Of a DNA stretch of 64,000 nucleotides, positions 28,349 to 39,358 are shown in pieces. Position 1 is the first letter of the stretch, and each line of letters begins with the position of its first letter. Where the stretch lies: positions 248,001 through 312,000 of the forward strand of contig NZ_QVQT02000003.1 in assembly GCF_003428625.2 (NCBI RefSeq). The letters are read 5' to 3'. This DNA is from Paracidobacterium acidisoli. GTDB taxonomy: Bacteria; Acidobacteriota; Terriglobia; Terriglobales; Acidobacteriaceae. Position numbers and translations under genes: made by a program. The notes under the pieces were generated by a model. The model worked only from the letters and a program-made list of their open reading frames with translations. It ran no database searches and was not told where the DNA came from.

Positions 28349-29404
28349 ATGACGGCTTTGGCGACGCGGTGTCTAATGGTGCAGATGCGACCTGTGCGCC
28401 TGATTCCGGCTCTTCTGCTGCTTGTGGCTCTGCTCTTTGGGGTGGCGATTCCCGGCTTTGCGCAGGCGGAGCGGAAGCGGCTGATTCTGAAGGACGGCTC
28501 GTACCAGGTGGTGCTGAAGTACGAGGTCGTCGGCGACCGGGTGCGTTACACCAGCGCGGAGCGAAACGGGCAGGTGGAGGAGATTCCGTATGCGCTGGTC
28601 GACTGGCCGGCGACGGACAAGTGGAACCGGGATCATGCGCCGGGGGCAAATCCGGCGGCCGCTCCGGACGATAATGCCGCGCAGAATACTGCCGCGGAGA
28701 TCGATAAGGAAGAGCAGGCGGAGCGCGCCGCGGAGAAGAACCGGATGCCGGTGGTGGCTCCGGGACTGCGGCTGCCGGATGAGAGCGGCATCTTTGCGCT
28801 CGATACGTGGCAGGGGATTCCGGAGCTGGTGCATCTGGAGCAGAGCAACGGCAATGTAAACCGGGATACGGGCCACACTATTCTGCGCGCGGCGATTGCG
28901 CCGTTGGGCGGCGCGAAGGAGCTGATTCAGCTCGACGGGCCGGAGTCGAAGATACAGCTGCACGTGAACCAGCCGGTGCTGTATGTGAGTCTCGATCACG
29001 GCGATGCGGAGACTGCGGGGCCGGACGGGGCGCTGACGGTGAATACGGGCGGAGCCAGCTCAGTGAAGGATGATAAAAAGGCGGTTTCGCACAGCTCGCC
29101 GGACAGCCGCTATGCGATTGTGCGGGTGGAGACGCGCCGCACACTGCGCACGATCGGAGCGATGCGCGTGAGCATGCTGGGCAAGGTGACGCAGTCGGAG
29201 GACATCGTGCCGACGAAGGCGGAGATTCTGCCGGGCGGCTACTGGATGAAGCTGACGCCGAAGTATCCGCTGGACTTCGGCGAGTACGCGCTGATGGAGA
29301 TTCTCTCTCCGGGCGAGGTCAACCTCGATGTGTGGGACTTCGGGGTGGACCCTCGCAAGCCGGAGAACCGGCACGCGCTGACGCCGATCGAGGACGGGAA
29401 TTAA
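28349..29404 (+). CDS. Secreted protein of unknown function
   Basis: 351 residues from ATG 28349; two further in-frame ATGs at 28376 and 28385 are also possible. A signal peptide (VRLIPALLLLVALLFGVAIPGFAQ) ends near residue 39. A short KRLILKDGSYQVVLKYEVVGDRVRY segment resembles acidobacterial secreted proteins with a small beta domain. A charged Ala/Glu-rich linker follows, then a beta-rich C-terminal half (RTIGAMRVSMLGKV, PLDFGEYALMEIL, VNLDVWDFGVDP). No catalytic motif. Likely periplasmic. Confidence 0.7.
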   Translation: MTALATRCLMVQMRPVRLIPALLLLVALLFGVAIPGFAQAERKRLILKDGSYQVVLKYEVVGDRVRYTSAERNGQVEEIPYALVDWPATDKWNRDHAPGANPAAAPDDNAAQNTAAEIDKEEQAERAAEKNRMPVVAPGLRLPDESGIFALDTWQGIPELVHLEQSNGNVNRDTGHTILRAAIAPLGGAKELIQLDGPESKIQLHVNQPVLYVSLDHGDAETAGPDGALTVNTGGASSVKDDKKAVSHSSPDSRYAIVRVETRRTLRTIGAMRVSMLGKVTQSEDIVPTKAEILPGGYWMKLTPKYPLDFGEYALMEILSPGEVNLDVWDFGVDPRKPENRHALTPIEDGN

Positions 29405-29443
29405 ACGGCTGCTCTCCTGAATAAAACGGCTCCCGCCTTCGCT

Positions 29444-30187
29444 TCAGGAAGCAAGCACAACGCTGAGCAGTACCAGGATGATCCACCAGCCGAAGACGGC
29501 GGCGGCGGCTTTGCCGCGCGAGACCTTTGCCACGACTGCCACGCCGATGGTGGAGAGGATCACCGACCAGATCTCAAAGAGATCGATGTGCGTGCAGAGC
29601 AGCGTCAGCCAGCGGGGAAGATCGCTGCTGAGGTAGTAGCCGAGATTGGTGCCGACCGGGTTCTGAAGCGTGAATGAGTCGGGCGCGAGTCCGGCGAAGA
29701 GCGCGACGATGGCCAGCAGATACTTTATGTTCATGACCAGCGTGGCGTACATGCTGACCGCATAAATCTGGCCGAACTTCGAGGTGCCTCCGAAGCCGAA
29801 GTTGACCGTAACCCAGATCAGCAGCGCGCTGACGACGGTGATGATCAGGACCACGACGGAGTAGCTGTAGGCGATGACGGCGGTGATCTTCTGCCCGAGT
29901 GCTTTTGCGTTCGCCGCCTGTTCGGCGGGCATCTGGGCAAAGCGCTCTTCCTGCTTCGGGCTCTGGTGCAGGTTGCTCTCAAAGACTCTTGCCCACCCGA
30001 CCTTCTGCTGCACGGCAAAGGAGAAGCCGATGCTGACGATGAGCAGAACCAGAAACGGTCCCCACCATGCCGAGCTGCGGAGGATGTCGGTGAAGGTCTT
30101 TGAGGGAGCGGTGAACGTGTCGACGATGCGCTGGCCTTCGCTGAGCCGGGTACCTTCGGGAATGGTCGCAGCGTGGATGTCGGTCAT
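29444..30187 (-). CDS. YIP1-family membrane protein
   Basis: 247 residues. RIVDTFTAPSKTFTDILRSSAWWGPF is the typical N-terminal helix of bacterial Yip1-domain proteins. Five membrane segments follow (FLVLLIVSIGFSFAVQQ; VIAYSYSVVVLIITVVSALLIW; YATLVMNIKYLLAIVALF; LFEIWSVILSTIGVAVVAK; VFGWWIILVLLSVVLA). Bacterial function is unknown; eukaryotic homologues shape Golgi membranes. Divergent from the DUF5715 gene. Confidence 0.82.
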   Translation of the reverse strand: MTDIHAATIPEGTRLSEGQRIVDTFTAPSKTFTDILRSSAWWGPFLVLLIVSIGFSFAVQQKVGWARVFESNLHQSPKQEERFAQMPAEQAANAKALGQKITAVIAYSYSVVVLIITVVSALLIWVTVNFGFGGTSKFGQIYAVSMYATLVMNIKYLLAIVALFAGLAPDSFTLQNPVGTNLGYYLSSDLPRWLTLLCTHIDLFEIWSVILSTIGVAVVAKVSRGKAAAAVFGWWIILVLLSVVLAS

Positions 30188-30404
30188 GGAGCCTCCGGAG
30201 ATCGGGTTAAAAAGCGGCGTCTTCCAACTGGCCCGGATTTTACTCCGGCAGGGTGAAAGCGTTCAGAAAATTTGCCCCGAAAACCTGCTCAGCAGCGGCG
30301 CGGGCCAAGAGGTTTTTGTACATGAACCCGCCGAAGTACTTCCCCGGCCGTTCCGGGTTCGATATTCTCAGAGTGCTCGGGTCGATTTTCGGCGGTCCCC
30401 AACA

Positions 30405-31280
30405 ATGCGCAGTTCTGGTTTTTCGCTGGTCCTTCTGCTGGTTTTCGCGTCTGCGCTGCCGGCCTCAGCGGCCGTGCGCCGCCATCATCATCGCCGCCAT
30501 AGTGTGAGTCATGCTCGCGCCGTGAGCCATGTGCGCACGACGGCGCACCACCGCGCGACGGAGACGGCGAGCCGCAGCCCACAGACAGAGGCAAAGGCCG
30601 AGATGCAGGCTGCCGAGCTGGAGCCGACGGTGCCGGTGGTGACCACATCGATTCCGGCGTACCGGCTGACACGCGCGGGAGCGCTGCCGCCGATGCGCGG
30701 AACTCTGGCCTCGCTGATGCGCCAGAACGAGCGGACCGAAGCCGACGGCCTGAAGCGGATTCAGGACACGGCCGAGCTGGACGAGCTGCGCGACGATCAC
30801 AAGCTGGTGGTGGTGCCCGCGGTTGCCGGTCTTCAGGTGAATCCGGAGATTCCGGCCGACCGGCGCTACTGCCGTCCCTGGACGGCGCGATTTCTGATGG
30901 ATCTGGCCCGTGCGCACAATACGCGCTTTCGCAGGCCGCTGCGGGTGAACTCGGCGGTGCGGACGGTGAGTTATCAGCGGCGGCTGATGGAGATCAACGG
31001 CAACGCCGCGGCCGCGACGGGCGAGATCGCTTCGCCGCACCTGACCGGGGCGGCGGTGGATATCGGCAAGCGCGGCATGTCGTTTTCCGAGATTGCCTGG
31101 ATGCGCGCCTGGCTGATGCCGCTGCAGGCGGCAGGACGGATCGACGTGGAAGAGGAGTTCTACCAGGCCTGCTTCCATATCACGGTGTACAAAAGCTACT
31201 CGCCGGCAGGCAGGGTTCCGGGGCATCCGGTTCGACGGAACCAGGCGAATGCCACGCTGCTGGCCGCCGGGGTGCACTGA
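30405..31280 (+). CDS. DUF5715 protein with M15-like peptidase signature
   Basis: 291 residues from ATG 30405. A signal peptide (MRSSGFSLVLLLVFASALPA) precedes a His/Arg-rich linker (RRHHHRRHSVSHARAV). The C-terminal domain (~165-290) contains RVNSAVRTVSYQRRLMEING, SPHLTGAAVDIGKRGMS and FHITVYKS. These have the spacing of the zinc ligands His/Asp/His in D-Ala-D-Ala carboxypeptidase-like M15 folds. It may act on peptidoglycan in the periplasm. DUF5715 members are uncharacterised, so enzymatic activity is inference. Stop is 37 nt from the convergent neighbour. Confidence 0.8.
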   Translation: MRSSGFSLVLLLVFASALPASAAVRRHHHRRHSVSHARAVSHVRTTAHHRATETASRSPQTEAKAEMQAAELEPTVPVVTTSIPAYRLTRAGALPPMRGTLASLMRQNERTEADGLKRIQDTAELDELRDDHKLVVVPAVAGLQVNPEIPADRRYCRPWTARFLMDLARAHNTRFRRPLRVNSAVRTVSYQRRLMEINGNAAAATGEIASPHLTGAAVDIGKRGMSFSEIAWMRAWLMPLQAAGRIDVEEEFYQACFHITVYKSYSPAGRVPGHPVRRNQANATLLAAGVH

Positions 31281-31317
31281 TCGGCGTGAGCCGGTGCGCT
31301 CTGTCTCCTGCGCGCTT

Positions 31318-32604
31318 CTACTTTTTGCCTGAGCCCTGTTTACTGGCCTGGGTCTGCGCTGCCGGACCGGGCGCAGGCTCCGCCACGGGCGGAAGGTCGT
31401 AGATCTCGATGGCATCGTCGCGCAGGATGGCGAAGCGCCGCCCGTCGGCAGAGAGCGCGTAGTTCTGCCCCGCGCTCATGACGGGCGAGGCGTTGCGGAC
31501 CAGAGCAAGTTTGCCGGTTGCGGTGTCAAAGACGCCCACCATCTGCGCCTTCACGTCGGTGCTGTCGAAGGGGTCCATGGTGCCGATGGGGCGTCCGAGG
31601 TCGAGGGTGGAGTAGACGAAGCGGCTGCCGTTCCGCGCGAAGTCGAAGGTCGGCCAGACGTATCGGGCCTGCCATCTCTGCTCCCACAACTGGTGCCCGT
31701 CAGCCGAGAGCGCGACGACATGCTGGTCGCCGAGGCTCTGATAGCAGCCGACCACCAGGGTGACGGTGGCGCTGACCGGGTTGAGCGTAGGCTGGCACCG
31801 CGACTGGACCTCGGCTACGATCTTCGGGTCTCCGCGAAAGAGAACGCTGCGGATGGCCCAGGTGTCCGCTTTCTTTCCTTCGAGCGTTTCGAGCAGGCCG
31901 CCGGGAATCATCGGCAGCATGACGGGGTTGTGAGTCTCCGATGCCGCCTCGGCATCGTGCGAGCCTACGGGAACGATGATGATTTTGATCTTCTTTTCGG
32001 GTGCGGCCGGCTTGTCGCCCAGCACGGTGTTCTGCGAGGCGGGCGGAGCGGGCTCGTTCATTTCAAGGGCGAGAGTAGTGCCGTCGGGCGAGATTTGCAC
32101 GGCGCGCAGATCTTCGGGAAGGTTCAGCCAGGGCCGGAGGCGCAGTGAGCTGTCGGTCAGAAAGAGCGAGTTTCGCATGCGGATAAGAAACTCGCCGCCG
32201 GCGACGGGCCACATATAGCGGGAGCGGTCGTGCATGCGCCATTCCGCCGGCTGACCGGCCTTGCCGGTGGCGATGTCGAGGACGACGGCGCGAATGTCCT
32301 GATCCTCGTCGCCATCCTCGTCGCCGGGAAGGCGCTTCATCAGCCCGCCGGGGCGGAAGGTGAAGAGCAGGTGATCGTTGTCGAGAAAGCCGAGCGAGGC
32401 CGACGAGAGGCGGTAGCTCATGTAGAAGCCGCCCTGCGGCATAAATCCCAGGGGCTCTACCGGAATGCGCGTGGTGGGCTGCAGATCGGGCACAGCGGCG
32501 GCTGCGTTTTTTTGCGGCTGCGCGGCGGCGACGCAAAGCCCCGCCGCCATAAAAAGCGTGATGAGCGCCGATCTTCGGCGGCCGGCATGTCTTCCGGAGC
32601 GCAC
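31318..32604 (-). CDS. Secreted beta-propeller-like protein
   Basis: 428 residues from a GTG at 32604, selected because it precedes a signal-like segment (SALITLFMAAGLCVAAAQ); the frame is open farther but without it. Repeated blade-like strands with SPDGTTLALE, SADGHQLWEQRW, ARNGSRFVYSTLDLG and SADGRRFAILRDDAIEIYDL suggest a WD40/TolB-like propeller. Cys in CQPT..GCYQS may pair. The C-terminus is Pro/Ala-rich. Function unknown; likely periplasmic. Start position is uncertain. Confidence 0.7.
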   Translation of the reverse strand: MRSGRHAGRRRSALITLFMAAGLCVAAAQPQKNAAAAVPDLQPTTRIPVEPLGFMPQGGFYMSYRLSSASLGFLDNDHLLFTFRPGGLMKRLPGDEDGDEDQDIRAVVLDIATGKAGQPAEWRMHDRSRYMWPVAGGEFLIRMRNSLFLTDSSLRLRPWLNLPEDLRAVQISPDGTTLALEMNEPAPPASQNTVLGDKPAAPEKKIKIIIVPVGSHDAEAASETHNPVMLPMIPGGLLETLEGKKADTWAIRSVLFRGDPKIVAEVQSRCQPTLNPVSATVTLVVGCYQSLGDQHVVALSADGHQLWEQRWQARYVWPTFDFARNGSRFVYSTLDLGRPIGTMDPFDSTDVKAQMVGVFDTATGKLALVRNASPVMSAGQNYALSADGRRFAILRDDAIEIYDLPPVAEPAPGPAAQTQASKQGSGKK

Positions 32605-32722
32605 TCTGCAGGTTACTCCATCCTCGCTATTTTGTGCGTACCCGCAGCCGGGGCGCAAACAAAGACCTTCGACAGGCTGAAAGCGAAGAGAGCGCTGCGA
32701 ATGAAAAGGGCTGCGAAGGCGT

Positions 32723-33268
32723 TTATGCGGCCAGCTCGGCCTCGCACTCGGCGGCCTCGGACGCGGAATCTCCGGCGGTCCCGAGCCAGGAAAGCGGTGT
32801 GCGGATGAAGGAGAGCACGAGGCGTGGCATCTGACGGAGGTCGGTCCAGAGCGAGCGCGAGCTCTCGCCGACAATCATGGCGCCGTTCTGCATGACATGC
32901 CAGTGAAACATGGCCGAGACCAGGGTAAAGACGAGCGCCGAGATGCCCAGGGCGCGCATGTTGCCGTGGTCGAGACGGAGGTGCAGCAATGTGTCAAGAC
33001 CGAGCGAGCTGAGCGGAACGGCGAAGACGCAGGTGAACCATCCGAGACGCCGTGAGCGGATACTGAGCGACTGCTGCTGCCATGCGGAGAAGACGCCGGA
33101 GGTGAGCAGAACATAGGCGGCTTCGACGATGCCGAAGTGCTGGCGGGCGTGCAGCTCCATGTGGCGCAGGGCGGCGATGCAGGCAGAGCCGCGCAGGACG
33201 GCGGTGAGCAGTGCCGCCTTCCAGTTCCAGTGTGTGAGAGGAAACAGCACAGAACGTGCGATACGCAT
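32723..33268 (-). CDS. Small polytopic membrane protein, unknown
   Basis: 181 residues. Hydrophobic segments: WKAALLTAVLRGSACIAAL, IVEAAYVLLTSGVFSAW, RLGWFTCVFAVPLSSLGLDTLLHL, LGISALVFTLVSAMFHWHV. A cytoplasmic acidic C-terminus follows (SEAAECEAELAA). His residues flank the membrane segments (HMELHARQHF; FHWHVMQNG). No family recognised. Upstream of the secreted propeller protein in the same direction. Confidence 0.65.
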   Translation of the reverse strand: MRIARSVLFPLTHWNWKAALLTAVLRGSACIAALRHMELHARQHFGIVEAAYVLLTSGVFSAWQQQSLSIRSRRLGWFTCVFAVPLSSLGLDTLLHLRLDHGNMRALGISALVFTLVSAMFHWHVMQNGAMIVGESSRSLWTDLRQMPRLVLSFIRTPLSWLGTAGDSASEAAECEAELAA

Positions 33269-33376
33269 CGGCTCTCCCTGAGGACAGAATCGGGAAAAAG
33301 CGCGAACGGACGGTCAAAAAGATATGACAATACGCACAAATTTAAGAGCAGGTGCCGGAAAGGGAACTTCCGGCGA

Positions 33377-33556
33377 TCAATGGGCGGGGGCGCGAAGCTG
33401 ATAGATGAAGAAGCTGGTCAGGCTCGCGACGAAAAGGATGATCAGCAGCAGAAAGCCTCCGATGATGAGGCTGGCGGTGCGCTCCTGCTCGGGCCTGGGA
33501 CGGGTGATGCCGAAGGTGTTGATAAAGGTTTCCATCAGCCAGGTAAGGAGTTTCAT
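33377..33556 (-). CDS. Single-pass membrane micro-protein
   Basis: 59 residues from ATG 33556, with AAGGA 6 nt upstream, which is better than the start 14 codons earlier. Layout: amphipathic MKLLTWLMETFINTFGI, a polar RPRPEQERT turn, then one membrane helix (SLIIGGFLLLIILFVASLTSFFIYQL). It stands alone between two unrelated genes. Possibly a regulator or accessory of a membrane complex; no homologue recognised. Confidence 0.65.
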   Translation of the reverse strand: MKLLTWLMETFINTFGITRPRPEQERTASLIIGGFLLLIILFVASLTSFFIYQLRAPAH

Positions 33557-33633
33557 AGACGTTCCTTTGAGATGTTTCAGGATAACGCTGCTGGGCATAT
33601 CGCATATCTTCTGCTGTTAGCGAGCAGAGATTG

Positions 33634-34050
33634 TTACTTCTCAAGCACCCAGCCATATATGGTCTTTAGTTCTGCTGTACGCTGACGAGTGACAGCCTCG
33701 ATACAAGCTGCACGTACCATTGGCCCCGCACTCCCGCCTTCATATAGATCGTATTCAGCCTTGCAGTTCGCATCACGGAACTGCATCCAAAGCCGTTGTG
33801 CTGCCTGTAAGTTACTCAGGTCGTCGGACCTCAAGTGTGCTCGAAGTTTTCCATAGAAGGAGTTCAACTCCCTATCGGCAGCCTGTGATGCCGTTATGAA
33901 GCATTGCGTCTCTGAAGAATCCGGACCTATCGACTGGCATGGATTTCCAGCCGCATTCATATGTTGAGCCAAAATATTCCCAGTCAAGAGGCAGGCGAGT
34001 GAAGAAAGCAGAAAAAAACGCAAAGTATGACCTATTTGCATGAAGGCCAT
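33634..34050 (-). CDS. LprI-like (DUF1311) lysozyme-inhibitor-family protein
   Basis: 138 residues with a signal peptide (TLRFFLLSSLACLLTGNILAQ). The mature domain has the DUF1311 pattern: ETQCFITASQAADRELNSFYGKLRAHL, LQAAQRLWMQFRDANCKAEY and RAACIEAVTRQRTAELK, with four Cys expected to pair. LprI of Mycobacterium inhibits lysozyme; many relatives are uncharacterised. It lies upstream of no obvious operon partner. Base composition is a little AT-richer than its neighbours. Confidence 0.85.
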   Translation of the reverse strand: MAFMQIGHTLRFFLLSSLACLLTGNILAQHMNAAGNPCQSIGPDSSETQCFITASQAADRELNSFYGKLRAHLRSDDLSNLQAAQRLWMQFRDANCKAEYDLYEGGSAGPMVRAACIEAVTRQRTAELKTIYGWVLEK

Positions 34051-34127
34051 CGTATCTCAGGCGAAACTCTCACAAAACGGGATTTTCGGTAAATGCTTCT
34101 CACCGCAATTCAACTTTCCACCGTCCC

Positions 34128-34553
34128 CTACCGCGCACTCAGTCTGGCTCTCGCCACCGCATCCAGCACGCCGTTGAGGAAGTTGATGGACTCCGGCGCG
34201 GAGTAGCGCCGCGCGATCTCCAGCGCCTCGTTAATCACAATAGGGAAGGGCGTTCCGGAGAAGCCGATGATTTCGGCGATGGCCATGCGCAGCACGTTGC
34301 GGTCGACAGCGGCCATGCGCGCCAGCTTCCAGTTCTTCGAGTGCTCGACGATCAGCGCGTCGATCTCTTCCTCACGCGCCGTAGCCACGCGGAAAAGGTC
34401 TTCGGCGAAGCCGCGCGTGTCGTCATCGACATCGTCGCGGGTCTTCCAGAAGCTTTTGCGGACCTCGTCGGGGTTCTGTTTGCCTACGTCGCCCTGAAAG
34501 AGCATCTGCATGGCCAGTTCCCGCGATTTACGGCGTTTGCCGGTGATGGTCAT
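34128..34553 (-). CDS. nusB: Transcription antitermination factor NusB
   Basis: 141 residues, all-helical. RRKSRELAMQMLFQGDVG, DALIVEHSKNWKLARMAAVDRNVLRMAIAEI and FPIVINEALEIARRYSAPESINFLNGVLDAV are NusB hallmarks. It joins NusE to bind boxA RNA in rRNA antitermination. Its start overlaps the ribH stop by 4 nt (ATGA), the common ribH-nusB arrangement. Confidence 0.96.
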   Translation of the reverse strand: MTITGKRRKSRELAMQMLFQGDVGKQNPDEVRKSFWKTRDDVDDDTRGFAEDLFRVATAREEEIDALIVEHSKNWKLARMAAVDRNVLRMAIAEIIGFSGTPFPIVINEALEIARRYSAPESINFLNGVLDAVARARLSAR

Positions 34554-35446
34554 GCGGAGACGCCTGTCTTCTGTTCGACATCTTTCGCGCCCGTCTTCAC
34601 CTCAATTTTTTTGTGCAGCGAGACCATCTCGATGGCGGCCGAGGCGGCCTCGAAGCCTTTGTTGCCGGCCTTCAGACCGGCGCGGTCCAGCGCCTGCTCG
34701 AGCGTCTCGCAGGTCAGCACACCGAAGGCGTGGGGAATGCCCGTCTCCTGCTGCGACTGGCCGATGCCGCGCGAGACCTCGTTATAGATGGCCTCGTAGT
34801 GGGCGGTTTCGCCGCGCAGCAGCAGGCCGAGGGTGATGACGGCATCGACGGTCTTCGATTCGGCGATTTTGCGGGCGGCGGAGGGAATCTCCCACGCGCC
34901 GGGCACGCGCAGAACCTGCACGTCTTCTTTCTTCGCGCCGCTGCGATACAAGCAATCCAGAGCCCCCTGCAGCAGACGGTCGGTGATCACGGCATTCCAG
35001 CGGGCAACGATAATGGCAAACTTCATGCCTTCGGCGGAGAGGTCGCCTTCAAGGGCGACCGGCCTGCCCCTGAGCGGCTCCTGCCACTCCCAGAAGGCGA
35101 TGGAAAAGCCGGGAACCGGCTCGACAGCGAAGAGGCGGCTCTTCCAGTCGGTGTCGGCGATCGCGTCGAGGGCGGCGGAGGGAGCGTGCTTCTTCAGCCA
35201 TGCCTGCGTGGTCTCGCGTACGGAGTCGAGGCTGGTGACCTCGACGAAGATTCCTGCTTTTTGCGAAGGCAGCTCGCCCTCGATCAGCTCCAGATTGCCG
35301 ACGGGCGCGAGAAAGGCGCGGCCCCGGCCCGAAGCGTCGTCCCAGCCCTTGCCGGGCTCGAACCCCAGCGCGGAAAAGAAGCTTTCGAGCAGCGCCAGCT
35401 GCTCAGTCGAGGCGACCGGCTGAATGCATGTAATGCCCTTAACCAT
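34550..35446 (-). CDS. ribH: Fusion of VOC/glyoxalase-like domain and 6,7-dimethyl-8-ribityllumazine synthase
   Basis: 298 residues from ATG 35446. Residues 1-~135 form a VOC-like unit (VKGITCIQPVAST, LLESFFSALGFEPGKG, FVEVTSLDSVRETTQAWLKK, FSIAFWEWQEP). The lumazine synthase starts at Met141 (KFAIIVARWNAVITDRLLQGAL), with VPGAWEIP, LGLLLRGETAHYEAIYNEVS and GVLTCETLEQALDRAG...GNKG. His in TAHYE is the catalytic position. RibH condenses two riboflavin precursors. No stop separates the halves. Met141 at 35026 could also serve as an internal start giving a standard 158-residue RibH. The VOC half lacks an obvious complete metal-ligand set. Confidence 0.9.
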   Translation of the reverse strand: MVKGITCIQPVASTEQLALLESFFSALGFEPGKGWDDASGRGRAFLAPVGNLELIEGELPSQKAGIFVEVTSLDSVRETTQAWLKKHAPSAALDAIADTDWKSRLFAVEPVPGFSIAFWEWQEPLRGRPVALEGDLSAEGMKFAIIVARWNAVITDRLLQGALDCLYRSGAKKEDVQVLRVPGAWEIPSAARKIAESKTVDAVITLGLLLRGETAHYEAIYNEVSRGIGQSQQETGIPHAFGVLTCETLEQALDRAGLKAGNKGFEAASAAIEMVSLHKKIEVKTGAKDVEQKTGVSA

Positions 35447-35464
35447 ACTCTTTGAGGGTAACAG

Positions 35465-35499
35465 GGACTCGCCGTCCAGGCACTCGCGCCTTCGGCGCC
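35465..35499 (-). repeat. 35-nt palindromic repeat, copy 1
   Basis: Minus-strand sequence starts GGCGCCGAAGGCGC, then GAGTGCCT and GGACGGCGAGTCC. It differs from copy 2 at only a few positions. It lies 19 nt upstream of the VOC-ribH start. Related fragments lie near 35605-35650, overlapping the end of the PIN toxin gene. Confidence 0.75.
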
Positions 35500-35621
35500 G
35501 GTTTGCGTGATGCCGAATCATACCGGACGACAAAGAGAGCTGCTGCAAAAGCGACTGAAGAGGTTGCTGGGAAATCAGTTCTGTATCGGTGCACGGCTTC
35601 AGCATGCCCGGACGGCCAGCC

Positions 35622-36008
35622 CTACCAGAGGCGGCGAACGCCGAAGGCGTCGAGCTTCGTGTCTTTGCTGATCACAAGCATGTCTTCTGCCAGCGCCTGA
35701 GCCGCAATCATGCGATCGAATGGATCGCCATGATCCCCGGCGAGACGGCCGGCCCGCAGAGCGACGGCAGCGGAGATGGGCAGCAGTTCATAGCCGGCGC
35801 CTGTTACCTGATCGAGGAACTCGCGCTCAAGGCGTTCGGCTCCGGGCAATTTACCAAGACGGACTTTGGTTGCAATCTCCCAGGCCGTGGCTGTGGAGAC
35901 AAAGAGACGGTTCGCTTCGTCAGTGAGCAGCGCGCGGGCGCTTGAGCTGAGCTCGGCCGGCGCCAGGCCAGCCCAGATCAGAGTGTGCGTGTCGAGAAGG
36001 AGTTTCAT
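35622..36008 (-). CDS. vapC: PIN-domain toxin of Phd/PIN module
   Basis: 128 residues. LLLDTHTLIWAGL at the start, STATAWEIATKVRLGKLPGAE, PISAAVALRAGRLAGDHGDPFDRMIAAQALAEDM and VISKDTKLDAFGVRRLW are diagnostic of the COG3744 PIN group. Predicted RNase. It overlaps the antitoxin by 4 nt, antitoxin first. The last codons (DAFGVRRLW) coincide with GC-rich sequence resembling a piece of the 35-nt repeat. Confidence 0.92.
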   Translation of the reverse strand: MKLLLDTHTLIWAGLAPAELSSSARALLTDEANRLFVSTATAWEIATKVRLGKLPGAERLEREFLDQVTGAGYELLPISAAVALRAGRLAGDHGDPFDRMIAAQALAEDMLVISKDTKLDAFGVRRLW

Positions 36009-36298
36009 CTGTCGCCGCGGCGGATCGCCGGATCAGGAGTGGAAAGCAGCGGGTCTTCTTCTCCGGGACCGAAGCCCATCTCCTCATCGGAGAGCGGCTC
36101 CCAGAAAGCATCTCCGAGGACGAAATTCGGATCTGCGAGAAATCCCAGCCGCTTTTTCTCGACCGGCTGAATGGCTTCCAGGCGAGCGACCGGGGTTTTC
36201 TCGCGGCCGGAGGTGATGACGACCTCCTCGCCGGCCTGAGCCTTCTTTACCAGCTCGGAAAGGTTTGTTTTTGCTTCGAAGATGGTGGCAGTAATCAT
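36005..36298 (-). CDS. Phd/YefM-type antitoxin
   Basis: 97 residues. TATIFEAKTNLSELVKKAQAGEEVVITSGREKTPVARLEAI is the Phd DNA-binding fold. The C-terminal 50 residues are acidic and disordered-looking (DPNFVLGDAFWEPLSDEEMGFGPGEED), suited to toxin binding. AGGA lies about 10 nt upstream, so unlike some other TA modules here this one has a ribosome-binding site. Confidence 0.9.
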   Translation of the reverse strand: MITATIFEAKTNLSELVKKAQAGEEVVITSGREKTPVARLEAIQPVEKKRLGFLADPNFVLGDAFWEPLSDEEMGFGPGEEDPLLSTPDPAIRRGDR

Positions 36299-36651
36299 GG
36301 CAGAGTCATCCTGCTAAGTTATCTTAGTCAAGATGGATACTGAAGGTCAAGAAGCCATCTCAAAAAATGCCGATTGAGAGGAAAGCGTACTCAAATGAGG
36401 GGTTTATCACAGACTCTTATTATTGATATGAATGCACTCATATTTTATGAATCATTTGTGCTATAGTGGCGTCGAATAAGCTGCAGGTTGAGGTCTGCCA
36501 GAGCGCAGGGACTCGGTCCGTGCGCCTGGGGCAGGCAGTTAGCAGTCAGCCATAAAACGGTCGGCAGGTTGTCTCGCTGGCCGCCTTGCCGCTGACGGTT
36601 TCATCGCCGGCCGTTTCACCAGCTACTCGCATCATCAGCTACAGGAGAATC
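36299..36651. other. Divergent regulatory region between Phd/PIN module and clpB
   Basis: 353 nt. For the antitoxin (minus): TTGACC and TAAGAT about 18 nt apart, and the inverted repeat CTAAG-TTAT-CTTAG at 36314-36327. For clpB (plus): an AT-rich stretch at 36420-36466 with ATATGA (36425-36430) and TCATAT (36437-36442) arms, and TATAGT at 36461. No CIRCE-type element was seen. The right 100 nt is repeat array E. Confidence 0.5.
36544..36642. repeat. 15-nt periodic repeat array E (plus unit then minus units)
   Basis: Plus unit AGTCAGCCATAAAAC (36544-36558) and the start of another (GGTCGGCAGG). Then five minus-oriented 15-mers in perfect phase at 36568-36582 (GGCCAGCGAGACAAC), 36583-36597, 36598-36612 (GGCCGGCGATGAAAC), 36613-36627 and 36628-36642. 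It ends 9 nt before the clpB ATG, just ahead of its Shine-Dalgarno sequence. Confidence 0.75.
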
Positions 36652-39306
<2,655 letters not shown>

Positions 39307-39317
39307 GCAGTGAAACC

Positions 39318-39354
39318 ACATTATTGACCAGTCGAAATGACTGGTCAATAATGT
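39318..39354 (+). promoter_or_regulatory. Long perfect palindrome overlapping promoter of Phd/PIN module
   Basis: Arms ACATTATTGACCAGTC (39318-39333) and its exact complement (39339-39354) around GAAAT: 16-bp perfect arms. Inside are TTGACC (39324-39329), a 17-nt spacer and AATAAT (39347-39352), 6 nt before the ATG at 39359. It is probably an operator covering the whole promoter. Without a T tract it is a poor clpB terminator. Confidence 0.75.
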
Positions 39355-39358
39355 CTGT

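Noticed and set aside
29874-30404. Upstream extension of the DUF5715 frame
   Set aside because: It is antisense to the YIP1 gene; the signal peptide begins at 30405.
39318-39354. clpB rho-independent terminator
   Set aside because: Perfect hairpin but no T tract on the plus strand; an operator role for the TA module explains it better.
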